Below are positions 33,565 through 42,713 of a stretch of 64,000 nt of DNA, piece by piece (positions within the stretch are counted from its first letter, which is position 1; each line of letters opens with the position of its first letter). The notes under the pieces were generated by a model that saw nothing but the letters and a program-made list of their open reading frames with translations, did no database searches and was not told the origin of the DNA. Both the position numbers and the translations under genes were made by a program. The DNA comes from Rhizobium sp. Leaf371. GTDB lineage: Bacteria > Pseudomonadota > Alphaproteobacteria > Rhizobiales > Rhizobiaceae. Where the stretch lies: NCBI RefSeq assembly GCF_001424045.1, contig NZ_LMQB01000004.1, forward strand, positions 1 through 64,000. Direction: 5' to 3'.

Positions 33565-34584
33565 TCATGAAGCCGAGTGATCCTTGACGAGCTTGGCGCT
33601 GACCAGAACCTCGCGCGGCGCCTGTTTTCGCCAGACTTTTTGGAAGCTCTCGACAACATTGTCGCTGGAGACGGCAAGGCCCGGAAGGGCGACCCAGTCC
33701 GGGGTCTGCTTTCCCAGAAGCGCCAGCACGCAGGTCTGCGCAACGGCGATGCCCTGCAGATAGGGCTGCTGGGCGCTGATGCCGCAGATCATCCCATCCG
33801 AAGCGAGGTTGATGGCGGCCTCGCGCCCAAGATCTACAGTCGTTACCGGCAGGTGGTGACCTGCCCGATCCAGCGCCTTGACCACTTCCATGGCAGGCGT
33901 ATCCCAGACAACGAAATAGCCCGCGATGTCGTTATGGCGTTTTAACAGCGCCAGAGCGTCGGTGCCGGCGGTTTGAATGCTGTCGAATTTGCGTACATGC
34001 AGCCGGACGTCCGGGCGGTTGGTCAGCATCCATTTGTTGAAGGCGATTTCCCGCTCATTGGTGGCGAAGAATTCGGCATGATAGGAAAGCACGCCCACGG
34101 CAGCTCCGTCCGCCAGCTGTTTCGCCAGAAAGGCGGCTGCGATCGTGCCGAGGCCGAAATTGTCGGCCGAAACCAGCGCAACGTAATCGGAGCCGGGAAG
34201 AAGGCCTGTCGGGACGTTATCGAGGAGAAGCAGCCGGATCCCCGCCTGCGAAACGCGCCGGTGTGCATCGGCGACGGTGGAATTGGCGACCGGGATGGAA
34301 ATGATTGCGTCCGGCTTTTCGCCGCGCAAGCGATCGAGCGCGGCAACCTGCGCTTCCGGGGCGAAGCCGCAATCGACAACCTCGATCACGGCGGTTTCGC
34401 AATCGCCAAAGGTCGCCATGATGCCGGCAATCTGCTGTTTTGCCCAATCGCTGGCCATGGTGTGGAGGACGATAGCGACGCGGAAGCGCCCCATGCGGGC
34501 GGCGGCAATGTCGTCGGGAAGTAACGCGATGCGCTCGGGCGGCGCTGCGCGTTCACCATGTGGCCCCAATCCGGATATGGTCAT
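33565..34584 (-). CDS. Sugar-binding protein homologue without signal peptide
   Basis: 339 residues, a type I periplasmic sugar-binding fold (RVAIVLHTMASDWAKQQIAGI, AIISIPVANSTVADAHRRV, LLLLDNVPTG, SADNFGLGTIAAAFLAKQL). It is clearly homologous to the exported binding protein at 37125-38246. The homology begins at LLPDDIAAARMGRFRVAIV, matching the mature part of that protein, but no signal peptide or HTH precedes it. It follows the ROK gene by 40 bases on the same strand. It may be a cytoplasmic sugar sensor working with ROK; alternatively the export signal was lost. Confidence 0.75.
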   Translation of the reverse strand: MTISGLGPHGERAAPPERIALLPDDIAAARMGRFRVAIVLHTMASDWAKQQIAGIMATFGDCETAVIEVVDCGFAPEAQVAALDRLRGEKPDAIISIPVANSTVADAHRRVSQAGIRLLLLDNVPTGLLPGSDYVALVSADNFGLGTIAAAFLAKQLADGAAVGVLSYHAEFFATNEREIAFNKWMLTNRPDVRLHVRKFDSIQTAGTDALALLKRHNDIAGYFVVWDTPAMEVVKALDRAGHHLPVTTVDLGREAAINLASDGMICGISAQQPYLQGIAVAQTCVLALLGKQTPDWVALPGLAVSSDNVVESFQKVWRKQAPREVLVSAKLVKDHSAS

Positions 34585-34624
34585 TGCATGGATCTCGTTG
34601 TTGCTGGAAAGCCGGTATTACGCA

Positions 34625-35974
34625 TCAGGGGGCAATTGCCTGCTGGTCTTGCTCTGCGGCAATACCGGCCCGCTTTGTAGCACAGGACGTGCGCAGCGCC
34701 AGGAAAACGGGGTGGGCGAGGGGCGTGCCGTGCACGATCCAGTCCTTCAGGCATCCTGGCTCAAACAGGCTTTCCACAACCACCATGGCCGCGCCAACGA
34801 GCCCTGCGGAACTGCCCATCTGCGACTTCGCGATGATCAGGTCGCGCGTGACCAAGGGGTGGCTTTCTCCATAGACCGTTTCGCGAACGGCGGCGAGCAG
34901 GAGATCATTGGTCTGCGCCATCGTGCCGGACAGAATGATCAGCTCCGGATTGAGCATGTTGGCGAGCATCGCGACCGAATGGCCGATCATGCGTCCGCTG
35001 ATCCCGAGGATCTCCATCGAGGTCGGATCGCCGGATTGCGCGGCCTGGCTGACTTCGATCGCGCCGACATCGCCACCCCGGCGAAGCGTATCGGCGAGCA
35101 ACGCGCTCTTGCCCGATTGCGCCGCCGCCCGACCCTCGCGTGCGATCATGTCGCTTCCGGCAAGGGCGTCGAGCGTCGAGGCCCGGTCACCGGCCTGCAC
35201 CGGCATCTGTCCGATCAGGCCGGAAGCGCCCTGGGCGCCACGATACAGCCGCCCGTCGACGATCAGCCCGGCGCCGATGCGTTTTCCTACCTTGATGAAT
35301 AGCATGTTGCGCGCGGTTTGTCCGGCACCCGCAAAGCGCTCGCCCATGGTCATGGTCTCGATGCTGGAGCGCAACCAGACCGGCGCGCCAAATCGATCGA
35401 CAAGCGTTTCCACGAAGGGGAAACCTTCCCAGGCCGGCAGAAAGGATGGCGTCTTTTCCATGAACGGCGTCTCGTCGCCCTCGCTGACGGGGCCGGGAAC
35501 CGAAACCGCCATGCCCCAGACCGGCATATCCGGCGCGTGTTTGGCGATCAGCCAGTCAAAAAGCGCGAGAATGCGTTGCGAGGTCGACGCCGCATCCGCG
35601 CCGAGATCGATGGCCTCGTGGTGCTCCGTGAAGAGCCTGCCCGAAAGATCGGCGATACCGACGCCCAGCGCCGACTGATCCAGCGTCGCGACCAGAATGC
35701 AGCCAAGATCGGTCCTGAACTGGACGAGGCGCGGCGCCCGTCCGCCGCTGGCAATGCCGAGTTCGCTTTCGACGATCAGCCCGATCTCCGAAAGGGTTGC
35801 CAGGCGGTCGGCTACCACAGCGCGGCCCAACTCGCTTTCGCGCTCCAGTTCCTGTCGCGTCGTCGCCTTGCCCGACCGGATCAGGTTGAGGAGCGCACCA
35901 AGGCTTGCTGCGGCCGAGTCACGCGTCGTTGGCCGGCCTTTTCGACGTATTCGGGATGTCGAGGCAATGGGCAT
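34625..35974 (-). CDS. ROK family transcriptional regulator
   Basis: 449 residues. The N-terminal winged helix (SLGALLNLIRSGKATTRQELERESELGRAVVADRLATLSEIGLIVES) is fused to a ROK sugar-kinase-like domain with MAVSVPGPV, GASGLIGQMPV and MIGHSVAMLANMLNPELIILSG. ROK regulators such as NagC and XylR bind a sugar or sugar phosphate. It is divergent from the epimerase-ABC operon and the obvious candidate to control it. It probably forms an operon with the signal-less sugar-binding protein downstream. Confidence 0.9.
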   Translation of the reverse strand: MPIASTSRIRRKGRPTTRDSAAASLGALLNLIRSGKATTRQELERESELGRAVVADRLATLSEIGLIVESELGIASGGRAPRLVQFRTDLGCILVATLDQSALGVGIADLSGRLFTEHHEAIDLGADAASTSQRILALFDWLIAKHAPDMPVWGMAVSVPGPVSEGDETPFMEKTPSFLPAWEGFPFVETLVDRFGAPVWLRSSIETMTMGERFAGAGQTARNMLFIKVGKRIGAGLIVDGRLYRGAQGASGLIGQMPVQAGDRASTLDALAGSDMIAREGRAAAQSGKSALLADTLRRGGDVGAIEVSQAAQSGDPTSMEILGISGRMIGHSVAMLANMLNPELIILSGTMAQTNDLLLAAVRETVYGESHPLVTRDLIIAKSQMGSSAGLVGAAMVVVESLFEPGCLKDWIVHGTPLAHPVFLALRTSCATKRAGIAAEQDQQAIAP

Positions 35975-36125
35975 GCTGCCGTATTCCCTTCGGCGTTCGC
36001 TTCTGAGGCTTCGTATTTCGGTGCCGATAGCCTCTTTTCATTGGATAAATCGAATAGATGTGCAGGGCAAGCGCAAACTTATGCTGAAAATATGCAAAAG
36101 TATGATGACTTATGCGCAAATAATG

Positions 36126-36154
36126 TTGACTTACAAATTAAACGCTCATAACGT
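36126..36154 (+). promoter_or_regulatory. Probable promoter of the sugar operon
   Basis: TTGACT followed after 17 bases by TAACGT, in an AT-rich stretch just upstream of the epimerase gene. Two ACTTATGC repeats (about 36076 and 36107) lie just ahead and may be ROK half-sites. Confidence 0.4.
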
Positions 36155-36228
36155 CACAGTCGGAGAGCGGTGGTGTCGGGACATGCGAGCGGGCAGGGAG
36201 CCTTTGGTTCGCAGCGGAGGAGTACAGA

Positions 36229-37041
36229 ATGTCGGATTGGAAGCTGGCGTATCACGCCAATTGCTGGGGCATGCTCGGTGGCAACGCCCAAGGTGTGACC
36301 TCGATCACGGAGCTCAGCTATCGCACGTTTGGCGACATGGATCGCGCCTTCGACGATATCGCCGCGGCGGGATATGAAGGCGTCGAGCTGTTCGACGGAA
36401 ATCTGCTCGACCACAGCGCCGCCGAGCTTCGCAAGGCCCTTGCCAACAGCGGCCTGACGCTGGTGGCGGCCTATGCCGGTGGCAATTTCATCTTCGACGA
36501 TATCCTGCCGGAAGAGCTTGCCCGCGTTACCCGTGCCGCTGAGCGCGCCGCCGAACTGGACGCTCCGCACCTGGTCGTCGGGGGCGGGGCCAAGCGTTTC
36601 GACGGTATCCGCGACGAGGACTATGTAAAGCTCGGCGCGGCTCTGGACATGGTCAAGGCGATCGCCGAGGCCCGAGGCTTGCGCGCGCACTATCATCCGC
36701 ACCTGTCGACGATCGTCGAAGGGCCTGACACGGTGGATCGGATCTTCGGTCTGACATCGATCGGTTTCTGCCCGGACACCGCGCATCTGGCTGCGGCCGG
36801 CGGCGATCCGGTCCAGCTCATCCGCGATCACGCATCGCGCATTTCCTACGTCCACCTGAAGGGTTTCCAAAAGGAACCCTTCGCGTTCACGCCGCTCGAT
36901 CGCGGCGATGTGCCGACCGGTCCCATCATCACCGCCCTGCGCGAGACCGGGTTCAAGGGCTGGGTCTGCACCGAACTCGATGTCTGGTCCGATCCCGCCG
37001 AAGGCGCCCGTATCAGCATGGACTATCTGAAACAGGCCTGA
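36229..37041 (+). CDS. Sugar phosphate isomerase/epimerase (AP endonuclease 2-type TIM barrel)
   Basis: 270 residues. TIM-barrel features of the xylose isomerase-like family: YEGVELFDGNLLDHS, LVVGGGAK, YHPHLSTIVEG, SIGFCPDTAHLAAAGGDPVQLI, SYVHLKGFQ and WVCTELD. The metal-binding Glu/Asp/His residues of these epimerases are represented by E in GVELFD, D in CPDTAH, H in TAHL and E in CTELD. GGAG lies upstream. It is first of an operon that continues with an ABC importer and a Gfo/Idh/MocA dehydrogenase, as in inositol- or ketose-type catabolism; exact sugar unknown. Confidence 0.88.
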   Translation: MSDWKLAYHANCWGMLGGNAQGVTSITELSYRTFGDMDRAFDDIAAAGYEGVELFDGNLLDHSAAELRKALANSGLTLVAAYAGGNFIFDDILPEELARVTRAAERAAELDAPHLVVGGGAKRFDGIRDEDYVKLGAALDMVKAIAEARGLRAHYHPHLSTIVEGPDTVDRIFGLTSIGFCPDTAHLAAAGGDPVQLIRDHASRISYVHLKGFQKEPFAFTPLDRGDVPTGPIITALRETGFKGWVCTELDVWSDPAEGARISMDYLKQA

Positions 37042-37080
37042 GGGCCGGGTGACCTGAAACGGGCCTGACGGCCCGGCAAA
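37027..37080. repeat. Imperfect 27-bp tandem duplication at the epimerase stop
   Basis: Two adjacent 27-base units (37027-37053 and 37054-37080), both starting CTGAAAC and sharing GGCCTGA, agree at about 21 of 27 positions. The first contains the stop codon of the epimerase. The second creates a GGGCCG / CGGCCC hairpin with the first. Confidence 0.55.
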
Positions 37081-37124
37081 TCCTGGAGGCAATGATGCCT
37101 CGACTTCTTGGGAGGAGAAGAACC

Positions 37125-38246
37125 ATGATAACCAGACGAACCCTGCTTGCAACCAGCGCGGCCTTTGCCTTGACCCTGTCGATCGCCGCACCGGCCTTCG
37201 CCGATCCGGATGCGGCTCTTGCCAAGCTGCAGGAAACCGTTCTGTCAAAGGGACCGAATGGCGAAGCGCCGGCAGCCGCGTCCACAGTCACGTTGACTGA
37301 CGAGGAACTGGCAAAGATCAAGGGCATGAACGCCACCGCGGCGATCGTCATGCACTACGGCGGCAATGACTGGAGCCAGGCGCAGATCAACGGGCTGCAG
37401 ACGCAGTTCACAGCCATGGGCATCAAGGTCATCGCTGTCACCGACGCGGGCTTCAAGCCTGAAAAACAGGTCGCGGACCTCGAAACTATCATGGCGCAGA
37501 AGCCCAGCATCATCGTCTCGATCCCAACCGATCCTGTTGCAACGGCCGTGGCCTACAAGGCGGCTGCGGATGCCGGTGTGAAGCTGGTGTTCATGGACAA
37601 CGTGCCGGCCGGCTTCACTGCCGGCAAGGAATACGTATCCTCCGTTTCGGCGGACAATTACGGCAATGGCGTCGCTTCTGCCCATCTGATGGCCAAAGCG
37701 CTCGGCGGCAAGGGCGAGATCGGTCTCGTGTTTCACGCCGCTGACTTCTTCGTCACTAAGCAGCGCTATGAGGCGTTCAAGGCAACGATCGCGTCGGACT
37801 ATCCGGACATCAAGATCGTGGCCGAACAGGGCATCGGCGGTCCCGACTTTTCCGGTGATGCCGACAAGGCGGCCAGCGCGATGCTGACCTCCAACCCCAA
37901 CCTGAACGGCATCTGGGCCGTCTGGGACGTGCCAGCGGAAGGCGTGATTTCGGCGGCCCGCGTTGCCGGCCGCGACGACCTTGTCATCACCACCATCGAT
38001 CTCGGCGAAAACGTTGCCATCTCCATGGCGCAGGGCGGTTTCATCAAGGGTCTTGGCGCACAGCGTCCCTATTCGCAGGGTGTCACCGAGGCGATGCTGG
38101 CGGGGTATGGCCTGCTCGGCAAGCAGGCCCCGGCTTTCGTGGCGCTCCCGGCCCTTCCTGTCACCAAGGAAACCCTGGTCGAGGGATGGAAGGCTGTCTA
38201 CAACACCGAGCCGACCGCCAACGTAAAAACTAGCCTCGGACAGTAA
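37125..38246 (+). CDS. Sugar ABC transporter, periplasmic substrate-binding protein
   Basis: 373 residues. Signal peptide MITRRTLLATSAAFALTLSIAAPAFA (twin Arg in a short n-region, cleavage after AFA), then a type I sugar-binding fold: AAIVMHYGGNDWSQAQINGLQTQF, IIVSIPTDPVATAVAYKAA, FMDNVPAGF, SADNYGNGVASAHLM and ITTIDLGENVAISMAQGGFIKGLGAQ. It delivers a sugar to the ATPase/permease encoded downstream. Start chosen for GGGAGGAG upstream. A strong hairpin follows the gene. Confidence 0.92.
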   Translation: MITRRTLLATSAAFALTLSIAAPAFADPDAALAKLQETVLSKGPNGEAPAAASTVTLTDEELAKIKGMNATAAIVMHYGGNDWSQAQINGLQTQFTAMGIKVIAVTDAGFKPEKQVADLETIMAQKPSIIVSIPTDPVATAVAYKAAADAGVKLVFMDNVPAGFTAGKEYVSSVSADNYGNGVASAHLMAKALGGKGEIGLVFHAADFFVTKQRYEAFKATIASDYPDIKIVAEQGIGGPDFSGDADKAASAMLTSNPNLNGIWAVWDVPAEGVISAARVAGRDDLVITTIDLGENVAISMAQGGFIKGLGAQRPYSQGVTEAMLAGYGLLGKQAPAFVALPALPVTKETLVEGWKAVYNTEPTANVKTSLGQ

Positions 38247-38273
38247 GTCTGTCCCGGCACCACTGACGTGTCC

Positions 38274-38297
38274 GCGGGTGGCGCTAGCGCCGCCCGC
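38274..38297 (+). terminator. Hairpin after the sugar-binding protein gene
   Basis: GCGGGTGGCG / CGCCGCCCGC with a CTAG loop, 28 bases after the stop. There is no T-run and the operon continues after it, so it likely protects the upstream mRNA end or partly attenuates, giving more binding protein than ATPase. Confidence 0.55.
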
Positions 38298-38367
38298 TCC
38301 TGAAGCCCGTAGGGCCGTTCAGAACAGACCGGGCCGAGGCCCGCCCCTTCATTGACGGAGAAAGACG

Positions 38368-39540
38368 ATGACCAAAGTGATGAACGTCGCCATGATTGGT
38401 GGCGGCTTCATGGGCAAGGCGCATGCCATGGCCTATGCTTCCATGCCGATGTTCTTCTGGCCGACACCGGCCATCCCGCACCGCAAGGTCGTTGTCGACG
38501 TGACGGATGCGATGGCGCAAACCGCCCGCGACCGCTACGGCTTCGAGGAGGCATCGAGCGACTGGCGCGCGGTTGTCGCGCGGCCGGACATCGACGTAAT
38601 CGATATCTGCACGCCCAACAATGTCCACGCCGAAATCGCGATTGCCGCCGCCGAGGCCGGCAAGCACATCATCTGCGAAAAGCCGCTCGCTCGCACGGTC
38701 GAGGAGGCCCGCGCCATGGCTGCTGCCGTCAAAAAGGCCGGCGTCATCCACATGGTTGCCTTTAACTATCGCCGCACGCCGGCGGTGGCGCTTGCCAAGA
38801 AATACATCGAGGAGGGCCGCATCGGCCGGATTCTCAACTTCCGCGGCACCTATCTGCAGGATTGGTCTGCCGACCCGGATGGCCCGCTGTCCTGGCGTTT
38901 CCAGAAGAAGATCGCCGGGTCCGGCACGGTCGGCGACATCGCCACCCATGTGGTCGATCTCGCGCACTATCTTGTCGGGCCAATCGAGACGGTCAACGCG
39001 ATCACCACCACCTACAACAAGACCCGACCCTTGCAGCAGGGTGGCGTCGACAAGCTGGGTGCTTCCGAGAAGGCATCCGGCGATGTCGAGCGCGGCGAGG
39101 TGGATGTGGACGATGAAGTCATCAGCATGTTGCGCTTCGAAAACGGCGCGATCGGCAGCCTCGAGGCGACGCGCAACGCCTATGGCCGCAACAACTTCAT
39201 CACGCTGGAAATCCACGGCACCAAGGGCTCCATCCACTTCAACTACGAGCGCCGCGACGAACTGCAGGTGATGTTTGCTGATGATCCAGCCGACAGTCGT
39301 GGTTTCAGAACCGTCTACACCGGTCCGGCCCATCCCTATGGAGACGGTCTCTGGCCGATCCCGGGCCTTGGCATCGGCTATTCCGAGACCAAGATCGTCG
39401 AGTGCTTCGATTTCTTCACGGCGATCAAGACTGGACGGCTGCCCTCGCCGAATTTCGACGATGGGCTGTTGACGGAACTGGTCGCTGATGCCCTCCTTCG
39501 TTCGGGAGAAACCGGAGCGTGGGAGCGCGTAGGCAGATGA
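38368..39540 (+). CDS. Gfo/Idh/MocA family sugar dehydrogenase
   Basis: 390 residues. The Rossmann motif AMIGGGFMGKAHAMAY is at the N-terminus, and the family motif EKPLA (CEKPLARTVEEARAM) is followed by NYRRTPAVALAKKYI. Then comes the GFO_IDH_MocA C-terminal alpha/beta domain (GDIATHVVDLAHYLVGPIETV). It probably oxidises an inositol, sugar or sugar acid with NAD(P). Its stop overlaps the ABC ATPase start (ATGA at 39537-39540). GGAGA lies upstream of the start. Confidence 0.92.
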   Translation: MTKVMNVAMIGGGFMGKAHAMAYASMPMFFWPTPAIPHRKVVVDVTDAMAQTARDRYGFEEASSDWRAVVARPDIDVIDICTPNNVHAEIAIAAAEAGKHIICEKPLARTVEEARAMAAAVKKAGVIHMVAFNYRRTPAVALAKKYIEEGRIGRILNFRGTYLQDWSADPDGPLSWRFQKKIAGSGTVGDIATHVVDLAHYLVGPIETVNAITTTYNKTRPLQQGGVDKLGASEKASGDVERGEVDVDDEVISMLRFENGAIGSLEATRNAYGRNNFITLEIHGTKGSIHFNYERRDELQVMFADDPADSRGFRTVYTGPAHPYGDGLWPIPGLGIGYSETKIVECFDFFTAIKTGRLPSPNFDDGLLTELVADALLRSGETGAWERVGR

Positions 39541-41141
39541 ACACCGAGGCCGCAGCCGTCAGCATGCCCCTGGCGTCAAGCATGCCATTGGCCGTCAGCA
39601 TGAACGGGATTTCCAAGTCCTTTGGCGGTGTGCGCGCCTTGAACGACGTCAGTCTCGATATCCGGCAGGGCGAAGTGCACGCCCTGCTGGGCGGCAACGG
39701 AGCGGGAAAGTCGACCATCCTCAAGGTTCTCAACGGCGTCCACCGGCCGGATTCCGGCACGATCACGGTCTGTGGCAAACTGCTGGAGGATGTGACACCG
39801 GAGGCGGCGCGGGCGGCCGGCATTGCCATGAACTTTCAGGAGTTGAGCCTGATCCCGACGCTGACCGTGGCGCAGAACGTGTTTCTCACGCGCGAAAGCA
39901 AAGGCGGTCTGGGACTGATCGATGACCGCACCGCGGAGCGGCGCGCAGCCGAACTGTTTGCGATGCTGGAGGTCGAGGTCGATCCGAAAGCGCTGGTGGG
40001 GGATCTCGGTGCGGGACAGAAGCAGTTGACCGAAATCGTCAAGGCGATCTCGCAGGATGCCCGCGTGCTGGTGCTCGACGAGCCCTCCACGGCGCTGGCG
40101 GTCAGCGATGTCGATCGCCTGTTCAGCTTCCTGCGCAAGCTGAAGGCGAAAGGCGTCGCGATCATCTACGTTTCGCATCGGATGGACGAGATCGCCCGCA
40201 TCAGCGACCGGGCAACCATCCTGCGCGACGGCGCCCATGTCATTACGGCGCCTTTGTGCGACCTGCCGATCGATACGATGATCGAGCATATCGTCGGCAG
40301 GCGCTCCAAGGGCCTCTCCGATGTGGCGCGCGGCAATGCCACGAAGGGCGAGGTGCTGTTGGAGCTGCGTGATGTCTCAGGCAAGTACAAACCCGAAAAC
40401 ATTCACCTGACACTCCATCGCGGCGAGGTCGTCGGCCTTGCCGGTCTGCTCGGCTCCGGCCGATCTGCACTGGCGCGGGTGATCGCGGGTATCGAGCCGG
40501 CAAAGTCGGGTGAAATCCTCATCAACGGCCGGCCTGTGACGATCCACACGCCAAGCGATGCGATCGCCGCCGGCGTGGCGCTGGTGCCGGAGGCGCGGGC
40601 AACGCAAGGCATCATTCCGGCCCATTCGGTAGCATCCAACATGGTGCTGGCGGTGCTCGACCGGATTTCTTCCGCCGGACTGGTGGATGGCGCGAAGGCC
40701 AGAGCGGTCACCGACGAACAGATCAGGCGTCTTTCCGTCAAGACCGCAAGCCGCGATCATCCGGTGTCGACGCTCTCGGGTGGCAACCAGCAGAAGGTGG
40801 TCATCGGCAAATGGCTTGCCACCGACCCGGATATTCTCGTTCTCGACGAGCCGACCGCTGGCATCGACATCGGCTCGAAATCCGAAATCATCAAGCTGGT
40901 GCGCGATCTGGCGGCTGCCGGAAAGGCGATTGTCTTCATATCCTCGGAGTTGAGCGAACTGTTGACGGCCTGTGACCGCATCGTCGTGATGTCGGAAGGC
41001 CGCATGTTTGCCGATATTCCGCGCGACCGGCTCGTTGATCCGGCGATCGATGCACAGGACACGGCCCACCGCCTCCAGGCGGCCGAGCAACGCTTGCAGA
41101 TCGAAATTCAGGAGGCCCTGAAGCAAGGGCAGAAGGTTTGA
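39537..41141 (+). CDS. Sugar ABC transporter ATP-binding protein (two NBDs)
   Basis: 534 residues, RbsA/MglA type with two nucleotide-binding domains. The first has Walker A GGNGAGKST, signature LGAGQKQLTEIVKA and Walker B VLVLDEPSTAL. The second has a degenerate P-loop (GLLGSGRSALARV) and an intact signature LSGGNQQKV with LVLDEPTAGIDIG. That asymmetry is normal for sugar importers. ATG at 39537 overlaps the stop of the dehydrogenase. It energises the permease at 41143. Confidence 0.93.
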   Translation: MNTEAAAVSMPLASSMPLAVSMNGISKSFGGVRALNDVSLDIRQGEVHALLGGNGAGKSTILKVLNGVHRPDSGTITVCGKLLEDVTPEAARAAGIAMNFQELSLIPTLTVAQNVFLTRESKGGLGLIDDRTAERRAAELFAMLEVEVDPKALVGDLGAGQKQLTEIVKAISQDARVLVLDEPSTALAVSDVDRLFSFLRKLKAKGVAIIYVSHRMDEIARISDRATILRDGAHVITAPLCDLPIDTMIEHIVGRRSKGLSDVARGNATKGEVLLELRDVSGKYKPENIHLTLHRGEVVGLAGLLGSGRSALARVIAGIEPAKSGEILINGRPVTIHTPSDAIAAGVALVPEARATQGIIPAHSVASNMVLAVLDRISSAGLVDGAKARAVTDEQIRRLSVKTASRDHPVSTLSGGNQQKVVIGKWLATDPDILVLDEPTAGIDIGSKSEIIKLVRDLAAAGKAIVFISSELSELLTACDRIVVMSEGRMFADIPRDRLVDPAIDAQDTAHRLQAAEQRLQIEIQEALKQGQKV

Positions 41142-41142
41142 C

Positions 41143-42099
41143 ATGACGACGGCAAATCCAACGCCCGCCGAGAGCTTCAAGGCCAACTGGCGGCAATACA
41201 TCATCTATATTGGCTTTGCGGTGATCTTCGTGATCTTCGCGCTGACGCTCAACGACAAGGGATTTCTCAACCCCAACAACCTGCTCAACATCGTGCGCCA
41301 GACGGCCATGATCGCCGTCATGGCGATTGCGATGACCTTCGTGCTGTCGGCCGGCGAAATCGATCTTTCGGTCGGCGCGGTCGCGGGGCTTGCAACCGTC
41401 ACCGTCGCCATGGCGATTGCGGTGGCGGGACCGGTCGCCGGGGTCTTTGCGGGCCTTGCAACGGGCATCGCCGTCGGCATGTTCAACGGCTGGCTGACGA
41501 CCCGCATCGGCATACCGTCATTCCTGACGACACTGGCGATGATGGGCATCGCCAAGGGTGTTGCGATGTGGATTTCCAACACGGCTGCCGTGCCGATCCT
41601 CAGCCCCGGCTATTCCTGGCTGTTTGGTGGCGGATCGCTGTTCAAGATTCCGGTCCTTCTGTTCTGGATGGTCGTTTTCGGAGCGATCGGTCACGTCGTC
41701 CTGCGGCGGACAAGCTTCGGCCGGCGCGTTCTGGCGACCGGCGGCGGCGAAACGGCATCGCGTTATTCCGGCATTGACACCAAGGCGATCAAGTTCCGCG
41801 TGCTCGTCATGTCCTCGACGGCCGCGGCCTTTGCCGGCATGCTTTATGCGGGACGGCTGCAGTCAGGCCGGTTCCAGCTGGGCGAGGGTGACGAGCTTTC
41901 GGTTATTGCGGCGGCGGTTCTCGGCGGCACCAGTCTGTTCGGTGGCAAGGGAACGATCATCGGCACCATCGTCGGCGCCCTGATGATCGGCATGATCAAC
42001 AACGGGCTAATCCTGATGGGGCTGGAATTCTCCCAGCAGCTCATCGCGCGGGGCGGCATCATCATCCTCGCCGTCGCCCTGTCGCAGAAGCGGAGCTGA
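41143..42099 (+). CDS. Sugar ABC transporter permease (RbsC/AraH-type)
   Basis: 318 residues with eight to ten predicted membrane segments. RbsC-like signatures: NLLNIVRQTAMIAVMAIAMTFVLSAGEIDLSVGAVAGL near residue 45 and LSVIAAAVLGGTSLFGGKGTIIGTIVGALMIGMINNGL near the C-terminus. It is the single permease of the importer, presumably as a homodimer. It starts one base after the ATPase stop and is followed by the ABM gene with a three-base gap. Confidence 0.93.
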   Translation: MTTANPTPAESFKANWRQYIIYIGFAVIFVIFALTLNDKGFLNPNNLLNIVRQTAMIAVMAIAMTFVLSAGEIDLSVGAVAGLATVTVAMAIAVAGPVAGVFAGLATGIAVGMFNGWLTTRIGIPSFLTTLAMMGIAKGVAMWISNTAAVPILSPGYSWLFGGGSLFKIPVLLFWMVVFGAIGHVVLRRTSFGRRVLATGGGETASRYSGIDTKAIKFRVLVMSSTAAAFAGMLYAGRLQSGRFQLGEGDELSVIAAAVLGGTSLFGGKGTIIGTIVGALMIGMINNGLILMGLEFSQQLIARGGIIILAVALSQKRS

Positions 42100-42102
42100 G
42101 CC

Positions 42103-42405
42103 ATGCCCCATGTCACGATTATCGGCACTGTCACCGCAAAGCCCGAAACGCGCGAGGAGTTGCAAAAGCTCCTTTCGGCCCAGGTGGCACCGACGCGCTT
42201 GGAACCCGGTTGCATCAACTACGACTTCCATGTCGATGCGGACGATCCCTACATGTTCGTGTTCTACGAGAACTGGCGCAGCCAGGCCGACCTAGATGCC
42301 CACATGAAGATGCCGCATCTGCTGCCGCTTGTGAGCGAGATCGACAGACTGCTCTCCCGCCCCGTCGAAATCCGCCATCTGAGAATGCTCAGCGGGACCG
42401 AGTAG
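42103..42405 (+). CDS. Antibiotic biosynthesis monooxygenase (ABM) domain protein
   Basis: 100 residues: HVTIIGTVTAKPETREELQKLLSAQVAPTRLEPGCINYDFHVDADDPYMFVFYENWRSQADLDAHMKMPHLLPLV. This is the YgiN-like ABM fold, a dimeric alpha-beta barrel. Members act as quinol monooxygenases or heme-degrading or structural proteins. It is the last gene of the sugar operon, three bases after the permease stop; its role there is unclear. Confidence 0.87.
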   Translation: MPHVTIIGTVTAKPETREELQKLLSAQVAPTRLEPGCINYDFHVDADDPYMFVFYENWRSQADLDAHMKMPHLLPLVSEIDRLLSRPVEIRHLRMLSGTE

Positions 42406-42713
42406 TCGCGTTGACGCAAGGGACGGGTCGTGTCGTCGCCGTGGCATAAAGAATTTCCGCAGGATCGAAACCTTGCAGAAAAAGCGAAAGCAGCTTCGAT
42501 CCGTTTCGTTTCGCAATCCTATCTCCAAAGCGAAAGGCATAGCCCAATATACCTAGAAAATGGATTGTAAAGTAGTGACTTCGAAAAACTGGAAGGCACA
42601 TTGGAGGTTCGATTCTGTAGTCTGTTGGCCATTTCTTGCTCCGCTTAGATAAACTCCAAGGGGCGCAACCAGAGAAAACGGGGCGTGGGTTCAGATCCTT
42701 TCAAGGCGATCGA
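42406..42713. other. Intergenic stretch with one T-arm-like repeat
   Basis: About 300 bases between convergent ABM and GntR genes. T-arm-like copy 6 lies just four bases before the GntR stop codon. Nothing else is supported. Confidence 0.4.
42688..42709 (+). repeat. T-arm-like dispersed repeat, copy 6
   Basis: GGTTCAGATC followed by CTTTCAAGGCGA. It marks the boundary between the sugar locus and the nitrogen-compound locus. Confidence 0.65.

Noticed and set aside
33565-34584. LacI-type repressor
   Set aside because: The fold is a sugar-binding domain, but no N-terminal helix-turn-helix is present, and the homology begins in the mature binding-protein region.
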